Assembly: GCA_016302985.1 (NCBI GenBank)
Contig: JAEDMN010000191.1
Location: 1-6,148, forward strand
DNA from: Kiritimatiellia bacterium
Lineage (GTDB): Bacteria > Verrucomicrobiota > Kiritimatiellia > RFP12 > UBA1067
DNA: 6,148 nucleotides
Direction: 5' to 3'
Positions 1-6,143 of this stretch are shown in pieces (the stretch's first letter is position 1; each line of letters starts with the position of its first letter). The position numbers and the translations under genes are program-made. Below the pieces are notes generated by a model. That model was given only the letters and a program-made list of their open reading frames with translations, made no database searches and had not been told where the DNA came from.

Positions 1-328
1 CCGCCACGTGGAAGACGGCCGGCAGCAGCTCGCCCGCGATGCGGTAGAGGTTCGGGATCATCAGCAGCAGGCCCTGGGAGGACGTGAACGTCGTCGCGAC
101 CGCGCCGGCCGAGCACGCGCCGTGGACCGCGCCCGCGGCGCCACCCTCGCTCTGCATCTCGACGACCTCGGGCACCGCGCCCCAGAGGTTCTGCTTCTTC
201 GCGGCCATGTACTCGTCCGACAGCTCGCCCATCGGCGAAGAGGGCGTGATCGGGTAGATGAACGCGATGTCGCTGCAGGTGTACGCGATGCGGGCGACCG
301 CCAGATTGGCGTCGGTCATGGTCTTCAT
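1..328 (-). CDS. nifJ: Pyruvate:ferredoxin (flavodoxin) oxidoreductase, N-terminal part (runs off the left edge)
   Basis: The first 109 residues of a PFOR, which oxidatively decarboxylates pyruvate with CoA to acetyl-CoA, CO2 and reduced ferredoxin or flavodoxin in the cytoplasm of anaerobes. Translating the minus strand from ATG at 328 gives the domain I signature YPITPSSPMGE (residues 25-35), then PEVVEMQSEGGAAGAVHGA (53-71) and FTSSQGLLLMIPNLYRIAGE (81-100), all hallmarks of the family. By alignment from memory with the Desulfovibrio africanus enzyme, T28 matches the pyruvate-contacting Thr31 and E61 the thiamine-diphosphate Glu64; the arginine expected about two residues past the edge is not visible. 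Family members are near 1,170-1,200 residues, so about nine tenths is missing; the visible part has no frame break. The start at 328 has a purine-rich GAAGAGAAG upstream; M4 is a less likely alternative. The gene follows the carbohydrate operon on the same strand across a 154-base gap with its own probable promoter. Confidence 0.95.
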   Translation of the reverse strand, partial: MKTMTDANLAVARIAYTCSDIAFIYPITPSSPMGELSDEYMAAKKQNLWGAVPEVVEMQSEGGAAGAVHGACSAGAVATTFTSSQGLLLMIPNLYRIAGELLPAVFHVA

Positions 329-368
329 TGTCTGCTTCTCTTCCTACTATTCCACAAAATGAATCGGT

Positions 369-374
369 ATTGTA
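369..374 (-). promoter_or_regulatory. Probable extended -10 promoter element of the oxidoreductase gene
   Basis: On the minus strand the sequence reads TGATACAAT, which combines an extended -10 TGn with TACAAT (five of six matches to TATAAT). It lies in the only clearly AT-rich stretch of the window, and a start near 362 would give a leader of about 34 nt before the ATG at 328. No good -35 hexamer is seen at 16-18 bases upstream (the candidates are CCACAA, GCCACA and GGCCAC), which fits an extended -10 promoter but lowers confidence. Confidence 0.45.
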
Positions 375-381
375 TCACAAT
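369..381. repeat. Inverted repeat ATTGT-3-ACAAT overlapping the probable promoter
   Basis: Perfect 5-base arms (369-373 and 377-381) surround a 3-base centre and completely cover the candidate -10 hexamer. A dyad in this position could be an operator for a repressor of the oxidoreductase gene, but no specific regulator family can be named from 13 bases and chance is possible in AT-rich DNA. A second small dyad, CCAC-TT-GTGG, lies just upstream at 387-396. Confidence 0.3.
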
Positions 382-407
382 TGAATCCACTTGTGGCCTT
401 CGGTCTT

Positions 408-429
408 CGGGCTTTGGACCTGAAGCCCG
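408..429 (-). terminator. Stem-loop after the carbohydrate operon, possible terminator without U-tract
   Basis: Arms CGGGCTT (408-414) and AAGCCCG (423-429) pair perfectly across an 8-base loop, about 54 bases past the last stop codon of the operon. A second, weaker hairpin (GATTGG 430-435 with CCAATC 441-446) abuts it. Neither is followed by a T-run in either direction, so a classical intrinsic terminator is not shown. The hairpins may mark the 3' end of the operon transcript or protect it. Confidence 0.3.
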
Positions 430-474
430 GATTGGTTGGGCCAATCAGGCCGATGGGGCGGATTGGGCCGATGG
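428..474. repeat. Short degenerate direct repeats (CGGATTGG / GGCCGATGG)
   Basis: CGGATTGG occurs at 428-435 and 459-466, and GGCCGATGG at 448-456 and 466-474 (18-base period). The block has a low-complexity look (mixtures of GATTGG, GGCC, GATGG) unlike the flanking coding DNA and is confined to the gap between the operon and the oxidoreductase gene. Its role is unknown; it might be an intergenic repeat family or slippage-derived sequence. Confidence 0.4.
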
Positions 475-482
475 TGTAGGGT

Positions 483-668
483 TCACTTCGCCTTCTCCGC
501 AAGCGTCTCGGCGAAGATCGCGGCGCGGATGGTCGCGACCGGAACTGTCTTCTCGCCGCGCCGGAAGTTGCGCACCGACAGGTTGCCGACGTCCACCGGT
601 CCCTCGACCCAGACGAGCGGGAAGGTCACGCGCGAGTCGGCTCCCTCCCGTCCCGGCGACGTGGGCAT
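483..668 (-). CDS. Small protein of unknown function, coupled to the esterase gene
   Basis: A 61-residue ORF whose ATG overlaps the esterase stop codon (TGATG), with only a weak AGG five bases before it, so translation would rely on re-initiation by ribosomes finishing the upstream gene. Third codon positions are almost all G or C and codon choices (ATC, TTC, AAC, AAG, GAG) match the neighbouring real genes, which supports coding. The product has no signal peptide, membrane segment or cysteine. Residues 14-35 look like beta-strand sequence (VTFPLVWVEGPVDVGNLSV then RNFRR), followed by a probable helix (TIRAAIFAETLAEKAK) to the C-terminus. I recognise no family. It may be a small accessory protein, or the surviving C-terminal piece of a larger degraded gene; the beta-rich then helical pattern does not decide this. 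A chance ORF is possible in such GC-rich DNA. Confidence 0.5.
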   Translation of the reverse strand: MPTSPGREGADSRVTFPLVWVEGPVDVGNLSVRNFRRGEKTVPVATIRAAIFAETLAEKAK

Positions 669-2467
669 CAGGGCCTGTTGTAGCCCTTGTGGTTCATGAA
701 CTCCCAGATGCGGTCCAGCCAGGTGTAGCTGCCCGTGCCGGGCGCCGCCTTGAACTGGAAGCAGTGGTTGCGCGTCGCGAGCGTGTGCAGGTCGCCCTGG
801 ATGCCCATGCGGCGCAGCTGCTCCCAGCACTTCACGGAGTTCATCGCCGCCCAGCCGTCCGCATCGCCGTGGATGAAGAGGATGGGACAGGTGGAGAGGT
901 CGAACGAGAACTCGGGCACGAGGCGCGCGTCGTCCGCGTTGCCGCCGCCGACGTTGGGCTTCTCGCCGCCGTCCGTCAGCGCGTAGGCGGGATAGATCGC
1001 GACCGCCCACTGCACGGAGCAGGAGATCTTGTCCAGGTTGTCGATCGGCCAGTAGGAGCGGTGGCGGGAGGACGTCGCACCCATGAGCGTGAGATGGCCG
1101 CCCGCGGAGGAGCCCATGATGCCGATGCGGTCCGGGTCGAGGCCCTTCGCCTTCGCCTTGGAGCGGACGATGCGGATCGCGCGCTGCAGGTCCTGCCACG
1201 CCGTCACATGCTTCATGAGGCCGTTCGGACGCGGCGTGCGGTACTTCATCGTCACGACGGTCATGCCCTTCGCGTTCAGGTAGCGGCGGGCCGGGGCGAC
1301 CTCGTGCCCGTCCGGACCGTTGCCCTGGTAGGATCCGCCGGAGTAGATGATCTGGATCGCCTTCGTCTTCAGCTCCTTCGGCATGTGCCACTCGAGGTAC
1401 GGCACGCACTGGTGCGCCTGCGCGTTCGGCATCCGGCCCTTCGGCCAGAGCTCCTCCTTCTCGTACGCCCCGCGCGCGGAGTCGTCCGGGAAGCGCGTCA
1501 TCAGGTCGACCTCCTTGCCGAGGCGGCCGTCGAAGTTCATCTGGCGGATGTACTCCTCGGCGCGCGTGAACCAGTGGTCGTTCGCCGCCGCGTCGTCGCC
1601 CTTGTTCATGTCGCCGTGGAACCCGTGCCAGAGGTCCGCGAAGAGGTGGAGTTCGGCGGGGATCTTCATGCGGCGCAGCTGGCGGTAGATCTGCGTGGAC
1701 CCGTTCGGCGAGTAGTCGTCGATGCCGCCCTGGAAGAGGCACATCGAGCACGTCTGCGCGTCGAACTTGAGGTCGGGAACGATCTTCACGTCCGGCGAGT
1801 CGCCGTCGCGCGTGTTCGGCGTGCCGTCGCCGTCCGTCAGCACGTAGGCCGGCGCCTGCGGGATCGCGAAGAGGAGGTTGCACGGCAGCCTGTCGATCTC
1901 GTCCACGGGCGCGTAGGCGGGCGTCAGGGAGCTCGTCGCCAGCAGCAGGATCGTCTTCGAGCCGGCGGAGATGCCGGTCGCGCCGATCTTCTTCGGGTCG
2001 AAGCCGCGCTTCGCGGCCTGGCTGCGCACCACGCGGACCGCGCGCTGCGCGTCCTCCCAGGCGGACTGGTGGACGGGCAGGCCCTGCGGACGGGGCGTGC
2101 GGTACGTGAGGTTCGCGACCGTGTAGCCGGCCTTCACGAAGCGGTCGATCGCCGGCTGCAGGCGCTCGGCGTCGCAGCAGCAGTTGAAGCCGCCGCCCGA
2201 GACGACGAGCACGCAGAGATCCGTCCTGCATTCGGGGTTCGGCGCGAACCACTCGATGTACGGCCGGCGGAAGTCGTCCGCCTTGAAGCCGGGCTGCTTC
2301 ACCTCGCCCGTCTTCGCGGCGATCTGCTGCGGCTGCGCGTGGGGCATCTTCCCCTCGGGCCAGATGTACTCCCGCTCATACGGCCGCGCGGACGGGTTCA
2401 GGGGCCCGAAGGACGCCTCCGCCAGCACGGCGACAACGGCGACGAAACCAATGACGATGCGTTTCAT
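668..2467 (-). CDS. Exported tandem alpha/beta-hydrolase (two esterase-like domains)
   Basis: A 599-residue protein likely exported: K2-R3, hydrophobic 4-16 and an AEA cleavage site near 18. It contains two copies of the same alpha/beta-hydrolase unit, about 290-310 residues apart. Copy 1 (about 29-310) has oxyanion-type SGGGF (90-94), nucleophile elbow GISAG (S167), acid D250 and H281. Copy 2 (about 335-597) has SGGSY (376-380), GSSAG (S454), D537 in HGDADG and H568. WPEGKMPHAQ (36-45) recurs as WPKGRMPNAQ (341-350), and YRTPRPxGL recurs at 122 and 409. Both triads look intact, so both halves may be active. The fold resembles acetyl-xylan or feruloyl-type carbohydrate esterases, which remove acyl groups from plant or other glycans; substrate is inferred only. 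Copy 1 carries an unusual CCC run (96-98) right after the oxyanion loop. The start is set by AAGGAAA six bases before ATG at 2467, which overlaps the GTPase stop (ATGA). A generic peptidase or lipase role is the main alternative. Confidence 0.88.
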   Translation of the reverse strand: MKRIVIGFVAVVAVLAEASFGPLNPSARPYEREYIWPEGKMPHAQPQQIAAKTGEVKQPGFKADDFRRPYIEWFAPNPECRTDLCVLVVSGGGFNCCCDAERLQPAIDRFVKAGYTVANLTYRTPRPQGLPVHQSAWEDAQRAVRVVRSQAAKRGFDPKKIGATGISAGSKTILLLATSSLTPAYAPVDEIDRLPCNLLFAIPQAPAYVLTDGDGTPNTRDGDSPDVKIVPDLKFDAQTCSMCLFQGGIDDYSPNGSTQIYRQLRRMKIPAELHLFADLWHGFHGDMNKGDDAAANDHWFTRAEEYIRQMNFDGRLGKEVDLMTRFPDDSARGAYEKEELWPKGRMPNAQAHQCVPYLEWHMPKELKTKAIQIIYSGGSYQGNGPDGHEVAPARRYLNAKGMTVVTMKYRTPRPNGLMKHVTAWQDLQRAIRIVRSKAKAKGLDPDRIGIMGSSAGGHLTLMGATSSRHRSYWPIDNLDKISCSVQWAVAIYPAYALTDGGEKPNVGGGNADDARLVPEFSFDLSTCPILFIHGDADGWAAMNSVKCWEQLRRMGIQGDLHTLATRNHCFQFKAAPGTGSYTWLDRIWEFMNHKGYNRP

Positions 2468-3822
2468 TTCGTTTCCTTTTCTGTCGATTCGAAGGCCTTC
2501 AGGATCTGCGCGGCGTCCGCGTCCAGCCGTTTCCGGCGGCGCTCGCCGAACCACGGCAGCGCCAGCGGCGCGGACCGCACGACGTCCGCCGTCTCGTCGC
2601 GGACGCCCTCCCACACCTGGCGCAGGTCGTCGTGCATGCCGACGGCGAGCTCGCTGCGGCACTCCTCCGCGAAGATCGCGTCCACCTTCCCCGCCAGCGC
2701 GCGGCGGATCAGGAACGTGGACATGAGCGCGCCGACCCAGCTGACGCAGCCCAGCGCGAAGGCCACGAGCGACGCGGACATCCATGCCGTGGCGGACTTC
2801 AGGTCGAACGTCCCCAGGTCCGCGCCCGAACTCCGCGCGACGAGCTTCAGCGTCACCAGGCCGACGCCCAGGCAGGCGACCGTCCCCAGCACGGCCCAGG
2901 CCGCGCGGTTCCTCCAGATCCGCCGCGACACGTGGTCCACGACGCGCATGCGCGCGGACAGCCCGGCGAAATCGGCATGCGCCGCGGCAAAGACGTTGTC
3001 CTTCCGCCGCGCGGCGGCGTTTCGGAGCAGGGAGAGGAATTCGGCGCGGTGCGCATTGAAGTCCGCCAGCGGCACCGCCATCCCGGCGCCGGGCGCGCGT
3101 TCGGCGCCCGAGTACGTCGTGAGGATCTTCGGCAGGTCCTTCGTCTGCAGCACGCGCGCAAGGTTCCAGCAGAGCGTACCGTAGGCGCGGGCGAAGTCGT
3201 ACATGCCCGTGAACGCGTCGCACTTGTTCAGCAGCACGCGCAGCTTGAACTCCGTCCCGCGCAGGCAGGTCGAGAAGACGTCCACCGTCTCCCCCGTCGT
3301 GCCCGGCTTCTCCGGGTCGAAAAGGAAGAAGACCATGTCGCAGAGGCCCGCCAGGCGCCGAACGACGCCGGCGAAATCGTAGTCGCGCGAGACCGTGCCC
3401 GACGCCGCGTCGATCATGCCGGGACTGTCCACGAGACAGACCCCCTTCAGGACGTCCCGGTTCCGGACCTTGACCTTCAGATGCTGCAGGAAGCCCGGTC
3501 CGAAGCTCGCCAGAACCTTGAACTCCTCCGGCAGACGGGAGAGCGCGGCCGGGCCGGCGACCTCCTCGTCCTGCTCGCCGTGGAGGATGAACGTGAAGCC
3601 GTCGTCCGTCGGCGCGACGCCCGTATCCTGCACCGCCTCGCCGCCCAGCACCCAGTTGACCAGCGAGGACTTGCCGGACGAATGGTTTCCGAGGAAGAGC
3701 GCGCTGGGGCGTCCCCCGACGGTGACCGACGGACGCCGGAACGTGTACCAGTAGCGCTTGGCAACCGGCGAATAGCGGGCGTACGCCCGTTCGAGCAGTT
3801 CCTCGAATCCAAGGTCCTTCAT
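2464..3822 (-). CDS. Dynamin/EHD-like GTPase with C-terminal transmembrane hairpin
   Basis: A 452-residue GTPase of the dynamin superfamily, closest in motif pattern to EHD-type ATPase/GTPases. Visible motifs: P-loop GNHSSGKSS (45-53), switch I PTDDGF (71-76), G3 DSPGM (132-136) and G4 NKCD (199-202). The opening segment (1-40), with YSPVAKRYWYTFRRP, resembles the short helical lead-in of EHD proteins. A helical region (about 255-305) leads to two hydrophobic segments (about 307-329 and 349-372) separated by some 20 residues, a hairpin that would anchor the protein in the inner membrane, with a charged helical tail (373-452). No signal peptide, so the GTPase domain is probably cytoplasmic. 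Family members bind and remodel membranes by nucleotide-dependent oligomerisation. ATG at 3822 overlaps the upstream stop (ATGA), with GGAGGGG eleven bases before it. The same frame stays open far upstream, but that part is arginine-rich shadow sequence. Nucleotide preference (ATP or GTP) cannot be told from sequence. Confidence 0.88.
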   Translation of the reverse strand: MKDLGFEELLERAYARYSPVAKRYWYTFRRPSVTVGGRPSALFLGNHSSGKSSLVNWVLGGEAVQDTGVAPTDDGFTFILHGEQDEEVAGPAALSRLPEEFKVLASFGPGFLQHLKVKVRNRDVLKGVCLVDSPGMIDAASGTVSRDYDFAGVVRRLAGLCDMVFFLFDPEKPGTTGETVDVFSTCLRGTEFKLRVLLNKCDAFTGMYDFARAYGTLCWNLARVLQTKDLPKILTTYSGAERAPGAGMAVPLADFNAHRAEFLSLLRNAAARRKDNVFAAAHADFAGLSARMRVVDHVSRRIWRNRAAWAVLGTVACLGVGLVTLKLVARSSGADLGTFDLKSATAWMSASLVAFALGCVSWVGALMSTFLIRRALAGKVDAIFAEECRSELAVGMHDDLRQVWEGVRDETADVVRSAPLALPWFGERRRKRLDADAAQILKAFESTEKETK

Positions 3823-6137
3823 TTCACCGAATTCCCCTCCACGGTCACCCGCTCGCAGGTCTCGGGATCCCAGGCGACGCCCGGCGCCGCGACGCAGGGC
3901 GAGGCGACGTACCGGTTGTTGACGATGCGGACGTCCCGCGCGTTCGTCAGGAAGAACTGGCCGCGGTACGGCAGCTCCTTCCGGCGCGGCGTGGGGTCCT
4001 CGAAGACGTTGTCGCGGAACGTGACGTTCTTCACGCTCGAGAGGTACCCGACGACGCCGCAGGTGTCGCGGAACGTGTTGCCCGCGAAGAGCAGATCGCG
4101 GATGATCGGGTAGTCCGTCGTGTCCGCGGACGGGTCGCGCCGGAGATAGATGCCCGTGTAGACGGAGCGGTGGCGGTGTCCGCCGTTCGAGCCGGACGGG
4201 TTGACGTTGTCGAAGAGGTTGTTCCGGACGACGACGTTCGACACGCCGTAGCCCTCGCTCCAGACGTTGAACGTGTAGCCGGTCTCGATCTTGATCGCAC
4301 CCATCTCGTTGTGGCGGAACACGTTGTTCTCGACCGTCACGTCGCGCGCGAGGATCAGCAGCCCGCGGGCGCGGTTGTCGTGGAAGTAGCAGTTGCGCAC
4401 GATGACGTTGTGCGTGTCGTACGTCCAGTCGAAGATCACGAAGCCGTCCGTCTTCTGCTCGGGGACGTCCTCCGTGAACGCGAGGTCGTACACGCCGCGC
4501 CGCGCGTCGACGGCCGTGACGGACTCGACGGTGCCGATGAAGCCCGACGGGGAGTAGTCCCCGTGCCGCAGCTCGACCCGCGCCCCCTTCCGGATGCCGC
4601 CGACGGAACGCGCGTTCTGCGTGCGGACGACCCGCGCCGCATGCCGACGGCCGAAGCCGCTGCAGTCGTGCATGTTCATGATGTCGTCCGCGCCGAGCGA
4701 GAACTCGCACCCGTCCAGCTTGACGAAGCCGCGGCTCCGCGCCATGTGCAGGTGGTCCGCCGTGCACGTGATCACGCGGCGCGGGTCGTTCGTCGGCGCC
4801 ACGATGTCCACGTGGTCGAAGAGCGTGTGATGCTGCGTGCCGCCGATGACGAACGCGTGCCCCGGTGTCGAGAGCACCTTCACGCGCTCGAGCCGCAGGT
4901 GCTCGTTGGACGTCAGGCCGAAGCCGTTCATGTCGTAGTAGTAGTGCTGCAGGCGGTAGAGCTGGCCGACGGCGAGGTTGCCCGGCTTCTCCTTCACGCG
5001 GATCCGGTTCGGCGCGACCCAGTCGTAGACCGTCTTCGGGTTGCGGCCGCGGATGAACTCGAAGCCGCGCGTGACGCCATCCTCGATGCCGACGGACCGT
5101 GTCTGCGGATCGAACGCCGAGATGATCGCCAGGCGCATGTCCTTCCGCGGGAAGTCCGCGTACTCGGGGAACTCGAAGTCGAACGAGCCGGCGTCGACCT
5201 GCGCGACGCGCACGACGCTCGCGAGCGGGTCGCGCGCCCAGTCCCAGTCGATCGCGAAGTCCATCAGCCGCGTCCGCACGCAGTCGGTCACGCTGAAGAA
5301 CTGTCCCGACCTGCGGAACGCGACGAGCGTGGCGCCCTTCCCGTCGAACGTGAAGTCCGTCAGACCCTTCAGCCGCAGGCCGCCGTCCTGCGCGAAGCGG
5401 TAGACGCCCGGCGCGAGCTCGAGGCGGGAGGCGCCCTGCGCCTTCGCCGCGTCGAACGCGGCCTGCAGCGCGGCCGTGTTGTCCGGATTCTCCGGCGTCA
5501 CGCCGAACGCGGCGCCCGTCAGCACGGGCCCCGTCCCCTTCGGCAGGTCGACGTCGAACTCCTTCGCGCCCGTCGGCTCGGCGGACACGTCCACGGCCAC
5601 CTTCGCCGACTCGCCCTTCACGGGGACGAACGCGAGCGGCGCGCGCTTCGCGATGCGGAGGTCGCGGATCTCGGCCTTCACGCGGTTCCAGGAGTGGAAC
5701 TGCAGACGGTAGTCGGTCAGCGTGGAGATCTCGACCGGAATCGAGACCTCCTTCCACGCGCCGTCCGTCGGGTCGACGCCGACGCTCGCGGCGTCCTTCT
5801 GCTCCGTGCCGAAGGAGGCGGGGCGCACCAGCACGAGGAGGTGGCCCTTGTCGCCGGCCGCCTCGACCTTCGCGCGGAACGAGATCTGGTAGCGCTCGCC
5901 GGGCGTGAACCAGCCGTCCTTCGCCGTGAGCGCGTAGCGCACCCAGGCGAGCTCCTTCGTCGCGGACGAGCTGTCGATCACGAGCGCCGCGCCGTCCTCC
6001 GACACCTGCGCCCAACGGTCGCATTTCATCCCGCCGAAGCCCCTCGCCACCAGCTCCGCCGCGGACGCGCCGAAGGCGCCCCAGGACAGGACCGCCAGCG
6101 CGGCAAGACCGAATGCACGCCTGTTGATTCGCTGCAT
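3819..6137 (-). CDS. Exported right-handed beta-helix protein, GH110-like (putative alpha-galactosidase)
   Basis: A 772-residue exported protein. The N-terminus has NRRAFGLAA (5-13), close to a twin-arginine motif, a hydrophobic core and an ASA cleavage site after residue 26. Residues about 28-165 look like a jelly-roll carbohydrate-binding domain (ERYQISFRAKVEA, WKEVSIPVEIS, IRDLRI). From about 210 a pectate-lyase-like region begins (DNTAALQAAFDAAKAQG, then LELAPGVYRF) and continues as a parallel beta-helix to the C-terminus, with repeats such as VIVRNCYFHDN, VTVENNVFRHN, VVVRNNLFDN and VTFRDNVFED. The stretch TADHLH (459-464) and GADDIMNMHD (482-491) resembles the catalytic-site region of GH110 enzymes, inverting exo-alpha-1,3-galactosidases, with a paired Asp (484-485) as candidate catalytic residues. 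Assignment to GH110 rather than a related beta-helix family is from memory and uncertain. It heads the visible operon and overlaps the GTPase by 4 bases. Its promoter lies outside the window. Confidence 0.85.
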   Translation of the reverse strand: MQRINRRAFGLAALAVLSWGAFGASAAELVARGFGGMKCDRWAQVSEDGAALVIDSSSATKELAWVRYALTAKDGWFTPGERYQISFRAKVEAAGDKGHLLVLVRPASFGTEQKDAASVGVDPTDGAWKEVSIPVEISTLTDYRLQFHSWNRVKAEIRDLRIAKRAPLAFVPVKGESAKVAVDVSAEPTGAKEFDVDLPKGTGPVLTGAAFGVTPENPDNTAALQAAFDAAKAQGASRLELAPGVYRFAQDGGLRLKGLTDFTFDGKGATLVAFRRSGQFFSVTDCVRTRLMDFAIDWDWARDPLASVVRVAQVDAGSFDFEFPEYADFPRKDMRLAIISAFDPQTRSVGIEDGVTRGFEFIRGRNPKTVYDWVAPNRIRVKEKPGNLAVGQLYRLQHYYYDMNGFGLTSNEHLRLERVKVLSTPGHAFVIGGTQHHTLFDHVDIVAPTNDPRRVITCTADHLHMARSRGFVKLDGCEFSLGADDIMNMHDCSGFGRRHAARVVRTQNARSVGGIRKGARVELRHGDYSPSGFIGTVESVTAVDARRGVYDLAFTEDVPEQKTDGFVIFDWTYDTHNVIVRNCYFHDNRARGLLILARDVTVENNVFRHNEMGAIKIETGYTFNVWSEGYGVSNVVVRNNLFDNVNPSGSNGGHRHRSVYTGIYLRRDPSADTTDYPIIRDLLFAGNTFRDTCGVVGYLSSVKNVTFRDNVFEDPTPRRKELPYRGQFFLTNARDVRIVNNRYVASPCVAAPGVAWDPETCERVTVEGNSVK

Positions 6138-6143
6138 CCACAA

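Noticed and set aside
669..2252. Long upstream extension of the small 61-residue ORF's frame
   Set aside because: This part overlaps the esterase gene out of frame and is Arg/Pro-rich with no domain. Only the part after the esterase stop has coding-like character.
8..3184. 1,058-codon open frame on the plus strand
   Set aside because: It is antisense to the oxidoreductase start, esterase and GTPase genes, crosses the intergenic region, and its product is low-complexity Arg/Ala/Val-rich, typical of a GC-rich shadow frame.
2468..3223. N-terminal extension of the esterase frame into the GTPase gene
   Set aside because: The extension is arginine-rich shadow sequence. The ATG at 2467 has a well-spaced AAGGAAA and starts a clear signal peptide.
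2632..4113. 493-codon open frame on the plus strand
   Set aside because: Antisense to the GTPase and the end of the beta-helix gene, with Arg/His/Asp-rich low-complexity product and no recognisable motif.
2464..6141. Apparent 1,225-codon fusion of the GTPase frame with upstream sequence
   Set aside because: The upstream two thirds is the +1 shadow of the beta-helix gene (arginine-rich, no domain signal). The GTPase has its own ATG at 3822 with a GGAGGGG upstream.
6138..6143. TTG start two codons before the chosen start of the beta-helix gene
   Set aside because: It directly touches the GGAGG, leaving no spacer for ribosome binding; ATG at 6137 has ideal spacing.
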